Positions 1-6,530 of a stretch of 15,479 nt of DNA are shown in pieces. The position numbers and the translations under genes are program-made. A model generated the notes under the pieces. The model did not search any database. It worked only from the letters and a program-made list of their open reading frames with translations, and was not told the DNA's origin. This stretch comes from Thermoplasmata archaeon (GTDB taxonomy: Archaea > Thermoplasmatota > Thermoplasmata > UBA10834): assembly GCA_022865445.1 (NCBI GenBank), contig JALHSX010000310.1, positions 1-15,479 on the forward strand. Reading direction: 5' to 3'. Numbering within the stretch: position 1 is the stretch's first letter; each line of letters begins with the position of its first letter.

Positions 1-2
1 CC

Positions 3-143
3 GCATATTGGGCAGAACAACGCAACCGTCCCCTGAACGAAAAGGAATTGCCATCGAAAATCTTGGAATTCGTGCGAAACTGCAGGATGAATGCCAGGAA
101 AGTGGTGAACGATGACCATCTGGCTCAGTGTGCCAGCGATTGA
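3..143 (+). CDS. C-terminal tail of an unidentified protein (partial)
   Basis: An open frame enters from the left edge and ends at TGA 141-143, giving 46 residues. The text is charged and helix-like, with a stretch reading ELPSKILEFVRNCRMNARKV. No family is recognised. Another forward frame stays open to about 115, so the choice of frame rests only on plausible protein composition and on the fact that a TATA-like box for the next gene lies just after this stop. It may be the end of a gene that begins outside the window, or non-coding. Confidence 0.3.
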   Translation, partial: AYWAEQRNRPLNEKELPSKILEFVRNCRMNARKVVNDDHLAQCASD

Positions 144-156
144 TTCTCCACGCAAT

Positions 157-165
157 GTTAATATC
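157..165 (+). promoter_or_regulatory. TATA-like box before the class III PLP enzyme
   Basis: GTTAATATC lies about 70 nt before the preferred ATG at 233. An archaeal start site roughly 25 nt downstream would fall near 187, leaving a leader of about 45 nt that contains two overlapping inverted repeats (187-211). Position and AT-richness are the only support. Confidence 0.35.
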
Positions 166-232
166 GATTGTAAGCCTATCGGAATGCGAAGACATCGTAT
201 CTTCGTACGATTCTCAAACTGAGAGGGTTAAA

Positions 233-1609
233 ATGGATCTAGGTCTTCCGGATTGGGTCGCGGACTGGGCGAGAGACGCGCCAAAGCTGAAGGTGGCGCC
301 GCCAGGTCCGAAGAGCAAGGAGATAATCGACAAGGACAAGATGTACGTCTCTCACGCCTATGACCGCCTATTCCAGTTCACCATGACGAAGGGCTCGGGA
401 GCAGCGATCATGGACGCGGACGGCAACGTCTTCTTGGATTTCTCAGCAGGCATATCTGTCATGAATGCTGGCTGGGGGAACCCGCGGGTCGTGCAGGCAA
501 TCAAGGACCAGGCGGACAACCTCGTACACTCCCTTGCGAACGACGCATACTACGATAAGGAGGCCGAGTACGCCGAACTGCTCGCGAAGATCTCTCCCGG
601 TGGAGCGCTTGAGTCGACATTCTTCGGCAACAGCGGTGCCGAGGCGGTAGAGGCGGCGATCAAGCTGTCGAGGTACTACACCAAGGGCTACGAGCACATC
701 GCGTTCTTTGGTGCATATCACGGCAGGATCGGCAATGCTCTCGCAATGGCCAGCAGGGTGAAGTACAAGTACGGACACGGCCCCTACGCGCCTGGCTTCT
801 TCTTCGCTCCTTACCCGTACTGCTACAGATGCTGGTTCAAACAGGAGTACCCTGGTTGCGACATGCTCTGCATCGACTATCTTGAGAAGGGAATCCTTGA
901 GTTCGGAGGTCCGGCAAACTCACCCGCATCGATATTCGTCGAGCCGTTGCAGGGCGAGGGTGGATACATAGTCCCTCCGAAGGAATTCTTGCCGAGGATG
1001 AGGAAGCTGTGCGACGACAAGAAGTTCCTCCTTGTAATGGATGAGATCCAGTCGGGACTTGCCAGAACAGGTGAGATATGGGAATGCAACTCTGCTGGTG
1101 TAATCCCGGACTTGCTGCTCACGGGCAAGGCCTCCGGCGGGGGCATTCCGTTCGGAGCCTGTGTCGCGAAGAAGAGTATTATGGATGTCTGGAGACCAGG
1201 CTCGCACTCGTCAACATTCGGCGGGAACGGACTGAGCGTCGCGGCAGGTCTAGCACACGTGAAGGAGATACTTGCGCAGAACCTCGCCGAGCGCTCGAAA
1301 GTGCTTGGCGCTCATACGATGAAGAGGCTCAACGAGCTGAAGGACAAGTACGATATCATCGGCGATGTCCGGGGAAAGGGATTGATGATCGGAGTCGAGA
1401 TAGTAAAGAGCAAGAAGACCAAGGAGCCTCTATATGTCCCACAGATACAGGGCCTGGCGTGGAGAAAGGGCCTGATGATGATAACCGCGGGCATGTTCGG
1501 AAACGTGTTCCGAGTTGCGCCGCCGATTGTCATATCCAAGGAGCAGCTGGACATAGGCATCGACATATTCGAGGAAGCGATCAAAGAGACCCAGTCTAAG
1601 ATGACCTGA
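233..1609 (+). CDS. Class III PLP-dependent aminotransferase / amino-acid racemase family
   Basis: Fold-type I PLP enzyme of 458 residues, the usual size for class III aminotransferases (ornithine, acetylornithine and GABA aminotransferases). The cofactor-binding segment NSGAEAVEAAIK and the AYHGR motif are present. MDEIQSG supplies the aspartate for the pyridine nitrogen (D270), and LTGKASGGGIPFGA supplies the Schiff-base lysine (K299). A four-cysteine insert, C197-x2-C200-x8-C209-x3-C213, is typical of an archaeal/bacterial branch. In Thermococcales that branch includes ornithine aminotransferase and broad-substrate amino-acid racemases, so substrate and even reaction type (transamination or racemisation) cannot be fixed here. 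The frame is open back to 128, but I chose ATG 233: a purine-rich GAGAGGG precedes it, the upstream residues do not look like protein, and a TATA-like box lies inside the longer version. Cytosolic; monocistronic or weakly linked to the next gene 104 nt on. Confidence 0.9.
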   Translation: MDLGLPDWVADWARDAPKLKVAPPGPKSKEIIDKDKMYVSHAYDRLFQFTMTKGSGAAIMDADGNVFLDFSAGISVMNAGWGNPRVVQAIKDQADNLVHSLANDAYYDKEAEYAELLAKISPGGALESTFFGNSGAEAVEAAIKLSRYYTKGYEHIAFFGAYHGRIGNALAMASRVKYKYGHGPYAPGFFFAPYPYCYRCWFKQEYPGCDMLCIDYLEKGILEFGGPANSPASIFVEPLQGEGGYIVPPKEFLPRMRKLCDDKKFLLVMDEIQSGLARTGEIWECNSAGVIPDLLLTGKASGGGIPFGACVAKKSIMDVWRPGSHSSTFGGNGLSVAAGLAHVKEILAQNLAERSKVLGAHTMKRLNELKDKYDIIGDVRGKGLMIGVEIVKSKKTKEPLYVPQIQGLAWRKGLMMITAGMFGNVFRVAPPIVISKEQLDIGIDIFEEAIKETQSKMT

Positions 1610-1654
1610 GCGCTTTGACGCCCTCACGGTTTCTCCCGAGACCAGCGCATAGCC

Positions 1655-1662
1655 TAATAAAC
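1655..1662 (+). promoter_or_regulatory. Possible TATA-like box before the two-TM membrane protein
   Basis: TAATAAAC stands about 55 nt before ATG 1714 in the gap after the PLP enzyme. It would place the transcript start near 1684 and a leader of about 30 nt with an AGGTG ribosome-binding site at 1703-1707. Weak, position-based call. Confidence 0.25.
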
Positions 1663-1713
1663 CACATAGAGCATTGCGACTGACTGCGCTGGCAGCGTTC
1701 ACAGGTGCCTCGG

Positions 1714-2412
1714 ATGCCGAAGAAGAAGGAGAAGAAGGTCGACCCCGTTTCGCAGCTGGCGCAATGCATAGCTTTCCTCGACGACACGCGCGCCTACAAG
1801 AGGAAGGACGTCGACCGGATAGATCAGGCTTTTTCAGAGCTTGAGAAGACCAGGTTCAAGGACCACTACGATATGTGGGTGAAAGCTCGACCAGCCGCTG
1901 AGAAGATCGCCGATATGCCGTTGAAGATACCGGGCGTGGAGCGGATGATACGCGCGCTCGCATGGGTCAAGATTGCGAACAGAGTCGGTCTGATTGTCCT
2001 GATAGGTTTCGTTGCGATTCAGATCGTGCCAGCCTGGAGAAGGGTGCTCGGTCCTCACCCCTTTGGAGGTCATGCGTTCCTCTACTCCATGATCGCGGTT
2101 CTGGTTGTGGTCGGTGCCATGAACTATGCCACTGTAGTGGACTACAGAATCAGGAAGAAGGTCATCAGGTACGAGACGGAGACGCAGGACCAGTACGCTC
2201 CCTACAGGGAGAAGATGAAGGAATGCGTCAACAAGATGTTGAGGTCGCTCGCCAAGGAGGCAAACAGAGGCGGGGAGAGGCCTGAGGATTACAGAATGAT
2301 ACTCTACTTCGATGACTACGACAACATCAAGGTGGTCAACAAGTGGAGACCGAAATCCATGTTCGTCTTCAAGAAGTCGTTCGACCTCCACGAGATCGTT
2401 CCGAAGCTCTAG
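1714..2412 (+). CDS. Unknown protein with two central transmembrane helices
   Basis: A 232-residue protein I do not recognise. It opens with a lysine-rich MPKKKEKK stretch, then about 80 charged, helix-prone residues. Two hydrophobic segments follow at about residues 86-105 and 122-141. The second half (about 90 residues) is charged, with a YFDDYDNIKVV stretch and a C-terminus rich in Lys, Phe and Val. This layout suggests both ends face the cytoplasm, with a short external hairpin between the helices. ATG 1714 is preferred to GTG 1705 because AGGTG at 1703-1707 sits 6 nt before it and would overlap the GTG start. It is the last gene of the rightward block and is followed by a perfect hairpin before the convergent permease. 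No enzymatic motif is visible, so no function is assigned. Confidence 0.75.
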   Translation: MPKKKEKKVDPVSQLAQCIAFLDDTRAYKRKDVDRIDQAFSELEKTRFKDHYDMWVKARPAAEKIADMPLKIPGVERMIRALAWVKIANRVGLIVLIGFVAIQIVPAWRRVLGPHPFGGHAFLYSMIAVLVVVGAMNYATVVDYRIRKKVIRYETETQDQYAPYREKMKECVNKMLRSLAKEANRGGERPEDYRMILYFDDYDNIKVVNKWRPKSMFVFKKSFDLHEIVPKL

Positions 2413-2456
2413 GCCACAGGCTCATCAGATGATGAATTGAAAAGGAAAAGGTTTTC

Positions 2457-2480
2457 GAAGAGGGCCGTTCCGCCCTCTTC
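2457..2480. terminator. Perfect 9-bp hairpin between convergent genes
   Basis: GAAGAGGGC (2457-2465) and GCCCTCTTC (2472-2480) are exact reverse complements around a 6-nt loop. It lies between the stop of the two-TM protein (2412) and the stop of the permease (2510). Read on the minus strand, the hairpin is followed by T-rich sequence (complement of 2436-2456). It could therefore end permease transcription, and block read-through in both directions. Confidence 0.6.
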
Positions 2481-2509
2481 TACAGGGTTTCTGCGTGCTT
2501 CATCCGACT

Positions 2510-4123
2510 TCAGGCCGGAGGCAACTCCTTCCAGGCCATCTTCAGGTCTATTCCCTGCTTCTTCCAGTGCCTAACCCATAGGAAGTACCAGAGCAGACCG
2601 AAGATCCATATCGTGATGTAGACGGCCGCACCCCAAGTCGAAATGGCTCCTAGCGCCGGCACGGTGAAGAAGTAATATATCAGTATGCCGACGAAAGCCA
2701 GGTTGATTATCGATGCAACCGTCATCACGTATAACGGCCCCAGATGGAACTTGTACGGGGACGCCTCCCAAATGGTCCTCACCTTCTTGACGTACGGGAA
2801 CAGCAGGCCTGACACAGCCATCACGCCCCATGCCGACATTGCCTCGAGCGCAACAATCGCCACCGCATCTATTGCAGACGCCCAGTACGCGTAGATGAAG
2901 ATGCCTACCTCGCTCATGACCAGCATGATGACGCTGTTCTTCACGGGCGAATGCCATCTCGGGTTCACGTCGGTGAACCACATCGGCCCCAATCTGTCCA
3001 TGCCCCAGGCAAATGAAGCTCTGCTAAAGGCAATGTACGAAATCGGCATACATAACAGATTGAAGAATATGAACACCGAACCTATGCAGAACTGGACGAA
3101 GCTGCTGTGCGTTAGCAGAGATATCATGCTGTAGGTGTTGCTGCCTGTTGACAACGTGAAGCTGTCGATTGCCGCTCCGCCGTCGCCATTGTCGATGTAC
3201 GCGATTGCGCCCAGGAAGTCCTGTCCCATGACATTGACGAGTCCCCACGAGAACCAGACAAGGAAGACTGCCGGTATCACCGCTGCGAGCACCTGCCCGA
3301 GGATGATGTTCCTCTGAGGTCTTTTCACTTCACCGCAGATGAAAGTGATCTGATACCCGTACGCAGTAGCCCACGCTATAGCAGGAAACAGCGCCAGAGT
3401 CGCTCCAAGATCGAAGCCAGGTTTAGGCCCCGCCAGGTCCACTCCATCTATGTCCCTGACCGTAGAGATAGTCTGGTCGTACGACATCGAACCATCGATC
3501 GCCGCCTGTGAGTCGTATGCGTTCACGAAGTCTGCGTGGCTGCTCGTTGTTAGCACGATGCCAGTCACAATCAAGGTGAAGAAGGCCAAGAGCATGATGA
3601 CCCTCTGGTTCATATTGTAGATCTTCAGGCCGGTTATCACGATGAAGAATCCCCAGACATTGACCAGCGTTGCGACGACCACAATGGCCTCAGGTGTCGT
3701 GAACCAGTTGATAAGAGCCGGATCGGCCTTGATAGACGACAGAAGCGAGGTCATGCCAGGATCGGCACAGAACGGTGCCAGAGTCGCGATCCAGAAAGTC
3801 ATCACGAACCCTGCATTCGTCATCGACATCGCAATGCCCACCGCAGGGTGGATGATCCTCGAGTTGGCGATGTAGTCGCCTCCGCTTCTCGGCATAGAGC
3901 CGCCCAGGAATCCCCAGACAAAAGCTATACCGAATATGCACATCAGCGATGCGAGTATCGATCCCAACAGCATGTTGCCATGCGGTGAGATGAACAGTCC
4001 CCAGCTAGCCATCGTCCAGATACCCACACCAAGTGTGTTGTTCATGAATCCGATGCCAAAAGTATCCAGCAGCGAAGCTTCACGGACTAACCCACTGGCT
4101 TTTCTTGCAAAAACTTCTCCCAC
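2510..4123 (-). CDS. APC-superfamily amino-acid permease
   Basis: Integral membrane transporter, about 537 residues from the chosen start, with around twelve hydrophobic segments. Family hallmarks are the early GLVREASLLDTF stretch before TM1, MPRSGGDYIANSRIIHPAVG after TM2, GEVKRPQRNI after TM6, and FAWGMDRLGP before TM9, all typical of the archaeal/bacterial PotE-like (COG0531) group. A polar loop of about 45 residues separates TM5 from TM6. The frame is open to a GTG at 4264, but GTG 4123 is better. A GGGGGTG ribosome-binding site sits 7 nt before it, the protein then starts about 10 residues before the conserved GLVRE, and the longer version would translate through a TATA-like box and a 19-bp palindrome. 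Substrate unknown; amino acids or amines are expected. The strand neighbourhood gives no operon partner. Convergent with the upstream membrane-protein gene. Confidence 0.9.
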   Translation of the reverse strand: MGEVFARKASGLVREASLLDTFGIGFMNNTLGVGIWTMASWGLFISPHGNMLLGSILASLMCIFGIAFVWGFLGGSMPRSGGDYIANSRIIHPAVGIAMSMTNAGFVMTFWIATLAPFCADPGMTSLLSSIKADPALINWFTTPEAIVVVATLVNVWGFFIVITGLKIYNMNQRVIMLLAFFTLIVTGIVLTTSSHADFVNAYDSQAAIDGSMSYDQTISTVRDIDGVDLAGPKPGFDLGATLALFPAIAWATAYGYQITFICGEVKRPQRNIILGQVLAAVIPAVFLVWFSWGLVNVMGQDFLGAIAYIDNGDGGAAIDSFTLSTGSNTYSMISLLTHSSFVQFCIGSVFIFFNLLCMPISYIAFSRASFAWGMDRLGPMWFTDVNPRWHSPVKNSVIMLVMSEVGIFIYAYWASAIDAVAIVALEAMSAWGVMAVSGLLFPYVKKVRTIWEASPYKFHLGPLYVMTVASIINLAFVGILIYYFFTVPALGAISTWGAAVYITIWIFGLLWYFLWVRHWKKQGIDLKMAWKELPPA

Positions 4124-4144
4124 TCCTTTGCACCCCCATGCAAT

Positions 4145-4163
4145 CCAAGGAGGACCTCCTTGG
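4145..4163. promoter_or_regulatory. Perfect 19-bp palindrome, putative permease operator
   Basis: CCAAGGAGG and CCTCCTTGG flank a single central base. It lies just downstream of the predicted permease transcript start (about 4168 on the minus strand) and 22 nt before GTG 4123. That position would let a bound repressor block the archaeal polymerase. In RNA it could instead fold into a stem hiding purine-rich sequence near the start. Confidence 0.55.
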
Positions 4164-4189
4164 AACCCGGGGGTGTATTGACTTGTTTG

Positions 4190-4198
4190 ATATTTTAA
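4190..4198 (-). promoter_or_regulatory. TATA-like box of the permease
   Basis: On the minus strand this reads TTAAAATAT, an AT-rich island in otherwise GC-richer sequence. A start site about 25 nt downstream would be near 4168, upstream of the palindrome and of GTG 4123. Confidence 0.5.
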
Positions 4199-4302
4199 CT
4201 GATACGTCTTGTCATGGTCTCTGGCTGCAGTGGAAGTGAAGGTGCGCTCGACGGGCACCTGCACAGCATCGTTTCGAAAGACGAGCGATAGATCAAATCC
4301 TG

Positions 4303-4396
4303 GCTGCGAGTTCTTGCAGCGCGGGCGCCCCTATCCACCTCCTAGGCTTATCGGCTAGTGCCGTAGGAGGGAAGCCACAGTCTCCTCGTCTGTGGC
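4303..4396. other. Cluster of three hairpin-forming inverted repeats, possible structured RNA or leader
   Basis: Three inverted repeats follow one another in the gene-free stretch 4124-4496. (1) GCTGC/GCAGC at 4303-4307 and 4316-4320. (2) CCTCCTA/TAGGAGG at 4338-4344 and 4364-4370, extended inward by GGC/GCC with one bulged G. (3) GCCACAG/CTGTGGC at 4374-4380 and 4390-4396 with a 9-nt loop. They lie upstream of the permease promoter and upstream of the CBS gene. The transcribed strand is not known. No tRNA arms or T-loop were found. The rest of the gene-free stretch holds the permease promoter and palindrome on the left and a possible TATA-like box on the right. Confidence 0.35.
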
Positions 4397-4470
4397 GTCG
4401 ACTCACGTGCCGAAGGAGTTCAGGTACCCTAGGGTCGGCCTCTGGCACACTTGTCGGTTTCCTGGGAAAG

Positions 4471-4480
4471 GATAATCTAT
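4471..4480 (+). promoter_or_regulatory. TATA-like box, probably leaderless CBS gene
   Basis: GATAATCTAT is centred about 22 nt before ATG 4497, the distance expected if transcription begins at or next to the start codon. No ribosome-binding site lies close to that ATG, which fits a leaderless mRNA. Confidence 0.4.
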
Positions 4481-4496
4481 CTGTCCGCGAGATACC

Positions 4497-5045
4497 ATGA
4501 TGCAGCAAGGGGGAGTCTTCGCGGAGGGAAGCGCGGCCCGCAGCCGCTGGATGAGCGTAAACAACGTCATGACGAGGGAGGTCGTGTCTATTCGGGCCTC
4601 GGAAGACGTCAAGGACGCCTGGCTACTGCTTATGGAGATGGGCATCTCAGGCGCTCCAGTGGTCGACGACAATGGTGCTCTCGTCGGTATTCTCAGCATG
4701 ACGGACATTCTCAAGTCGGTGCTGGAGAGAGTCCAGAAGGCAAGGTCGCTGAGGGAGTCCACGACGCAGGGAGCCGACCCAGAGGCCGTAGACAGAGAAG
4801 AGCTCAGGGAGCTGTCTCTGGCCCTCCGAGCGGTCGCTGAGAGCAAGGTAGCAGCAGTCCTGCCGAAGGATCAGAAGGTTCTAAGCCTGGCACCCGGAGA
4901 CTCCCTTGACAGGGCCATCCACATGATTGCGGAGCACAATATCAACAGGCTACCGGTTGTCGACAAGAACAAGATTGTCGGGATAATCACGAGGCAGGAT
5001 GTCATATGGACCATCGCAGGAAGGCCCGGCAAGGGTTCTGAATAG
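4497..5045 (+). CDS. Two-CBS-domain protein
   Basis: 182 residues made of a tandem CBS pair (Bateman module) with no attached enzyme or DNA-binding domain. The first CBS is about residues 20-76, starting at the typical VNNVMTREVVSIRASEDV and including GISGAPVVDDNGALVGILSMTDIL. The second is about 117-175, with NINRLPVVDKNKIVGIITRQDV. A charged linker of about 40 residues separates them. Such stand-alone pairs bind adenine nucleotides (AMP, ATP, SAM and relatives) and tune partner proteins. The partner is unknown. ATG 4497 is chosen because of the TATA-like box 22 nt upstream; ATG 4551, directly before the first CBS, is an alternative. It converges with the peroxiredoxin gene, leaving only 10 nt between stops. 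Confidence 0.88.
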   Translation: MMQQGGVFAEGSAARSRWMSVNNVMTREVVSIRASEDVKDAWLLLMEMGISGAPVVDDNGALVGILSMTDILKSVLERVQKARSLRESTTQGADPEAVDREELRELSLALRAVAESKVAAVLPKDQKVLSLAPGDSLDRAIHMIAEHNINRLPVVDKNKIVGIITRQDVIWTIAGRPGKGSE

Positions 5046-5055
5046 CCATACGACG

Positions 5056-5517
5056 TCAGGTTAGCGATTTCAAGACCTTGAGCGCTTCGTTCACATGTCC
5101 CTCGATGTTCGTCTGTGACGAGAAGATGTGCCTCACTATCCCTTCCTTGTCGATGACATAAGTCACTCTTCCGGGGATCATTCCAAGCGATGATGGCACC
5201 CCGTACAACTTGCGGACCTTGGCTCCTTCATCAACAAGAAGAGTGAATGGCAGATTGAACTTCAGTGAGAAGATGCTGTGTGACTCCTCCGACTGAGAAC
5301 TGACGCCTATGACCTCGGCCCCCGCATCCTTGAACGCTTGGTAGTTGTCCCTGAAGGCGCAGGCCTCCTTCTTGCAGCCCGGGGAGTCGTCTTTCGGGTA
5401 GAAGTAGAGCACAACCGCCTTCTTGCCTATGAAATCCCTCAGGCTGACATCCTCTCCTTTCTCGTTCTTTAGCGTGAACTCCGGCGCCTTGTCTCCTATC
5501 TCGACTCTGTCCTTCAT
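5056..5517 (-). CDS. bcp: Peroxiredoxin, BCP/PrxQ type (thiol peroxidase)
   Basis: Reduces hydrogen peroxide and organic hydroperoxides using thiol donors in the cytosol. The 153-residue protein has the family's normal length and thioredoxin fold. Near residues 41-56 it carries PKDDSPGCKKEACAFR: peroxidatic C48 inside a P-x3-S-x2-C motif (Ser in place of the usual Thr) and a resolving cysteine C53 five residues later, as in E. coli BCP. GRVTYVIDKEG follows in the second half. The frame extends to 5583, but ATG 5517 is preferred: GGAG lies 8 nt before it, and KDRVEIGDKAPEFTL is a normal peroxiredoxin beginning. The DDAH gene lies 82 nt upstream on the same strand with no obvious promoter between, so co-transcription is possible. 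Confidence 0.93.
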   Translation of the reverse strand: MKDRVEIGDKAPEFTLKNEKGEDVSLRDFIGKKAVVLYFYPKDDSPGCKKEACAFRDNYQAFKDAGAEVIGVSSQSEESHSIFSLKFNLPFTLLVDEGAKVRKLYGVPSSLGMIPGRVTYVIDKEGIVRHIFSSQTNIEGHVNEALKVLKSLT

Positions 5518-5599
5518 CTGAATTTCTCCATACGCAGGCGGAGGATGCGTCGTAGTGCACATTACAGTGATGACGTTCTGCAAAGGGAGGGACCGCCCA

Positions 5600-6355
5600 C
5601 TAGAGTATCAAGGACAGGCAGGTCAGTGCACCTTCGCACTTCTCGATCTCGCTGACATCCAGCGAGACGACATCGAACCCCGCATCCTTGACCAGCGCTT
5701 GGGACTTGGGACGACCCCTCGCCATCAGAACAGTGTCCCCGATAGTAAGCGTGTCAGCTGCGTACCCCTCGTCCTCAGGAACGACTAGCACCGTGAAGCC
5801 CTTGAGGGTGGGGTGCTTAGAGTACCTCTTCATTGATATGACGAAGTCCCTGCCGAGGTAGGTCACGTAGCTTTTGAGATGGACGATACTCGGGTCTTCC
5901 ACCGTGTCGACCTTCACGTCCAGCCATTCTCGCATCTGTGAAATGCCGTGACTGTTGGTCCTCTGCGTGACGCCGCTCAACAGTCGGTCTGAGAAATGGA
6001 CTACATCTCCACCTTCCATCGTCGCGGGCGCACTCGCCCGTCTTACCTTCACCATGCCCTTGAGAATACTCTCGACAGCGCCGATCTCGCCTCTTCTGCT
6101 GTCTTTCGCCATCCTGCATATGAGCGCCTTGCCACGGTGGATCACCGCATTGTCCTCGACAAAACATGAATCGGGATTTTCATCGTCTCTGGGAACTTTT
6201 ATCAGTTCGAGGCCCAGGTCGGCAAGAACCCTACAGTACTCCGCGTGTTGTCTCCTAGCCTTCCCGACGTCGATGGTGTGTCGTAACGGGTGGCAGGAGA
6301 TGCATTTCGAGTAGGAATCCCCGGGTTCGCGCACAATCGCTAGTTTCGGCATCAT
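5600..6355 (-). CDS. Dimethylarginine dimethylaminohydrolase (DDAH) homologue
   Basis: Predicted to hydrolyse N-omega-methylated arginines to citrulline plus methylamine or dimethylamine, within the guanidino-modifying (arginine deiminase-like) superfamily. 251 residues, close to the 254 of the Pseudomonas enzyme. The catalytic set is in place: E114 in ATMEGGDV, H159 in VHLKSY and C246 in GALTCLSL near the C-terminus. PDSCFVEDNAV (E67, D68) and R132 in VTQRTNSHG match substrate-binding positions as I recall them for that enzyme. The N-terminal part CISCHPLRHTIDVGKARRQH matches a branch common in prokaryotes; a related guanidino substrate is possible. Start ATG 6355 is followed by a second ATG, so either may be used. 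It is divergent from the PLP enzyme at 6531 and may be co-transcribed with the downstream peroxiredoxin. Confidence 0.87.
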   Translation of the reverse strand: MMPKLAIVREPGDSYSKCISCHPLRHTIDVGKARRQHAEYCRVLADLGLELIKVPRDDENPDSCFVEDNAVIHRGKALICRMAKDSRRGEIGAVESILKGMVKVRRASAPATMEGGDVVHFSDRLLSGVTQRTNSHGISQMREWLDVKVDTVEDPSIVHLKSYVTYLGRDFVISMKRYSKHPTLKGFTVLVVPEDEGYAADTLTIGDTVLMARGRPKSQALVKDAGFDVVSLDVSEIEKCEGALTCLSLIL

Positions 6356-6367
6356 TGGAGGTCCAAT
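6354..6367. promoter_or_regulatory. Palindrome overlapping the DDAH start codon
   Basis: ATTGGA and TCCAAT are exact inverted repeats around a central GG, abutting and overlapping the DDAH start codon on the minus strand. It could be an operator or a small hairpin at the ribosome entry site. It also sits in the divergent region shared with the PLP enzyme/hydrolase pair. Confidence 0.35.
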
Positions 6368-6399
6368 CCCTGAGTTGCCTTCTGGGCAGAGGATGACAC

Positions 6400-6411
6400 G
6401 GATAGATTAAG
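6400..6411 (-). promoter_or_regulatory. Possible DDAH promoter element
   Basis: On the minus strand this reads CTTAATCTATCC, the most TATA-like sequence upstream of DDAH, about 50 nt before ATG 6355. It would give a leader of about 25 nt ending in the palindrome at 6354-6367. Confidence 0.3.
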
Positions 6412-6473
6412 ATTCACGCTCATGAGCGGATTCGTGAAAAACGCTCCCTTTTTCCGTAACGTGCCTGAGAAGC

Positions 6474-6486
6474 AGGTTATTAGTAC
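6474..6486 (+). promoter_or_regulatory. Possible promoter of the PLP enzyme / hydrolase pair
   Basis: CAGGTTATTAGTA is the most TATA-like sequence upstream of TTG 6531. The expected start site would lie near 6505, inside a (CG)5 run at 6501-6510, leaving a short leader with the strong ribosome-binding site GAGGGAG. Confidence 0.3.
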
Positions 6487-6530
6487 GTTCGAGTCGATTT
6501 CGCGCGCGCGACGAACAAGAGGGAGTAGAC

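Noticed and set aside
4303..4450. A tRNA or other known RNA in the gene-free stretch
   Set aside because: Hairpins are present but there is no acceptor stem, no D or T arm and no GGTTCRA-type loop on either strand.
4402..4846. Long minus-strand and alternative-frame reading frames over the CBS gene
   Set aside because: They are antisense or frame shadows of the clear CBS-domain gene.
2410..5602. Pyrrolysine read-through at TAG codons
   Set aside because: TAG ends several complete genes (2412, 5045, 5600, 12378, 12870) at normal family lengths or at natural boundaries, so it appears to act as a plain stop.
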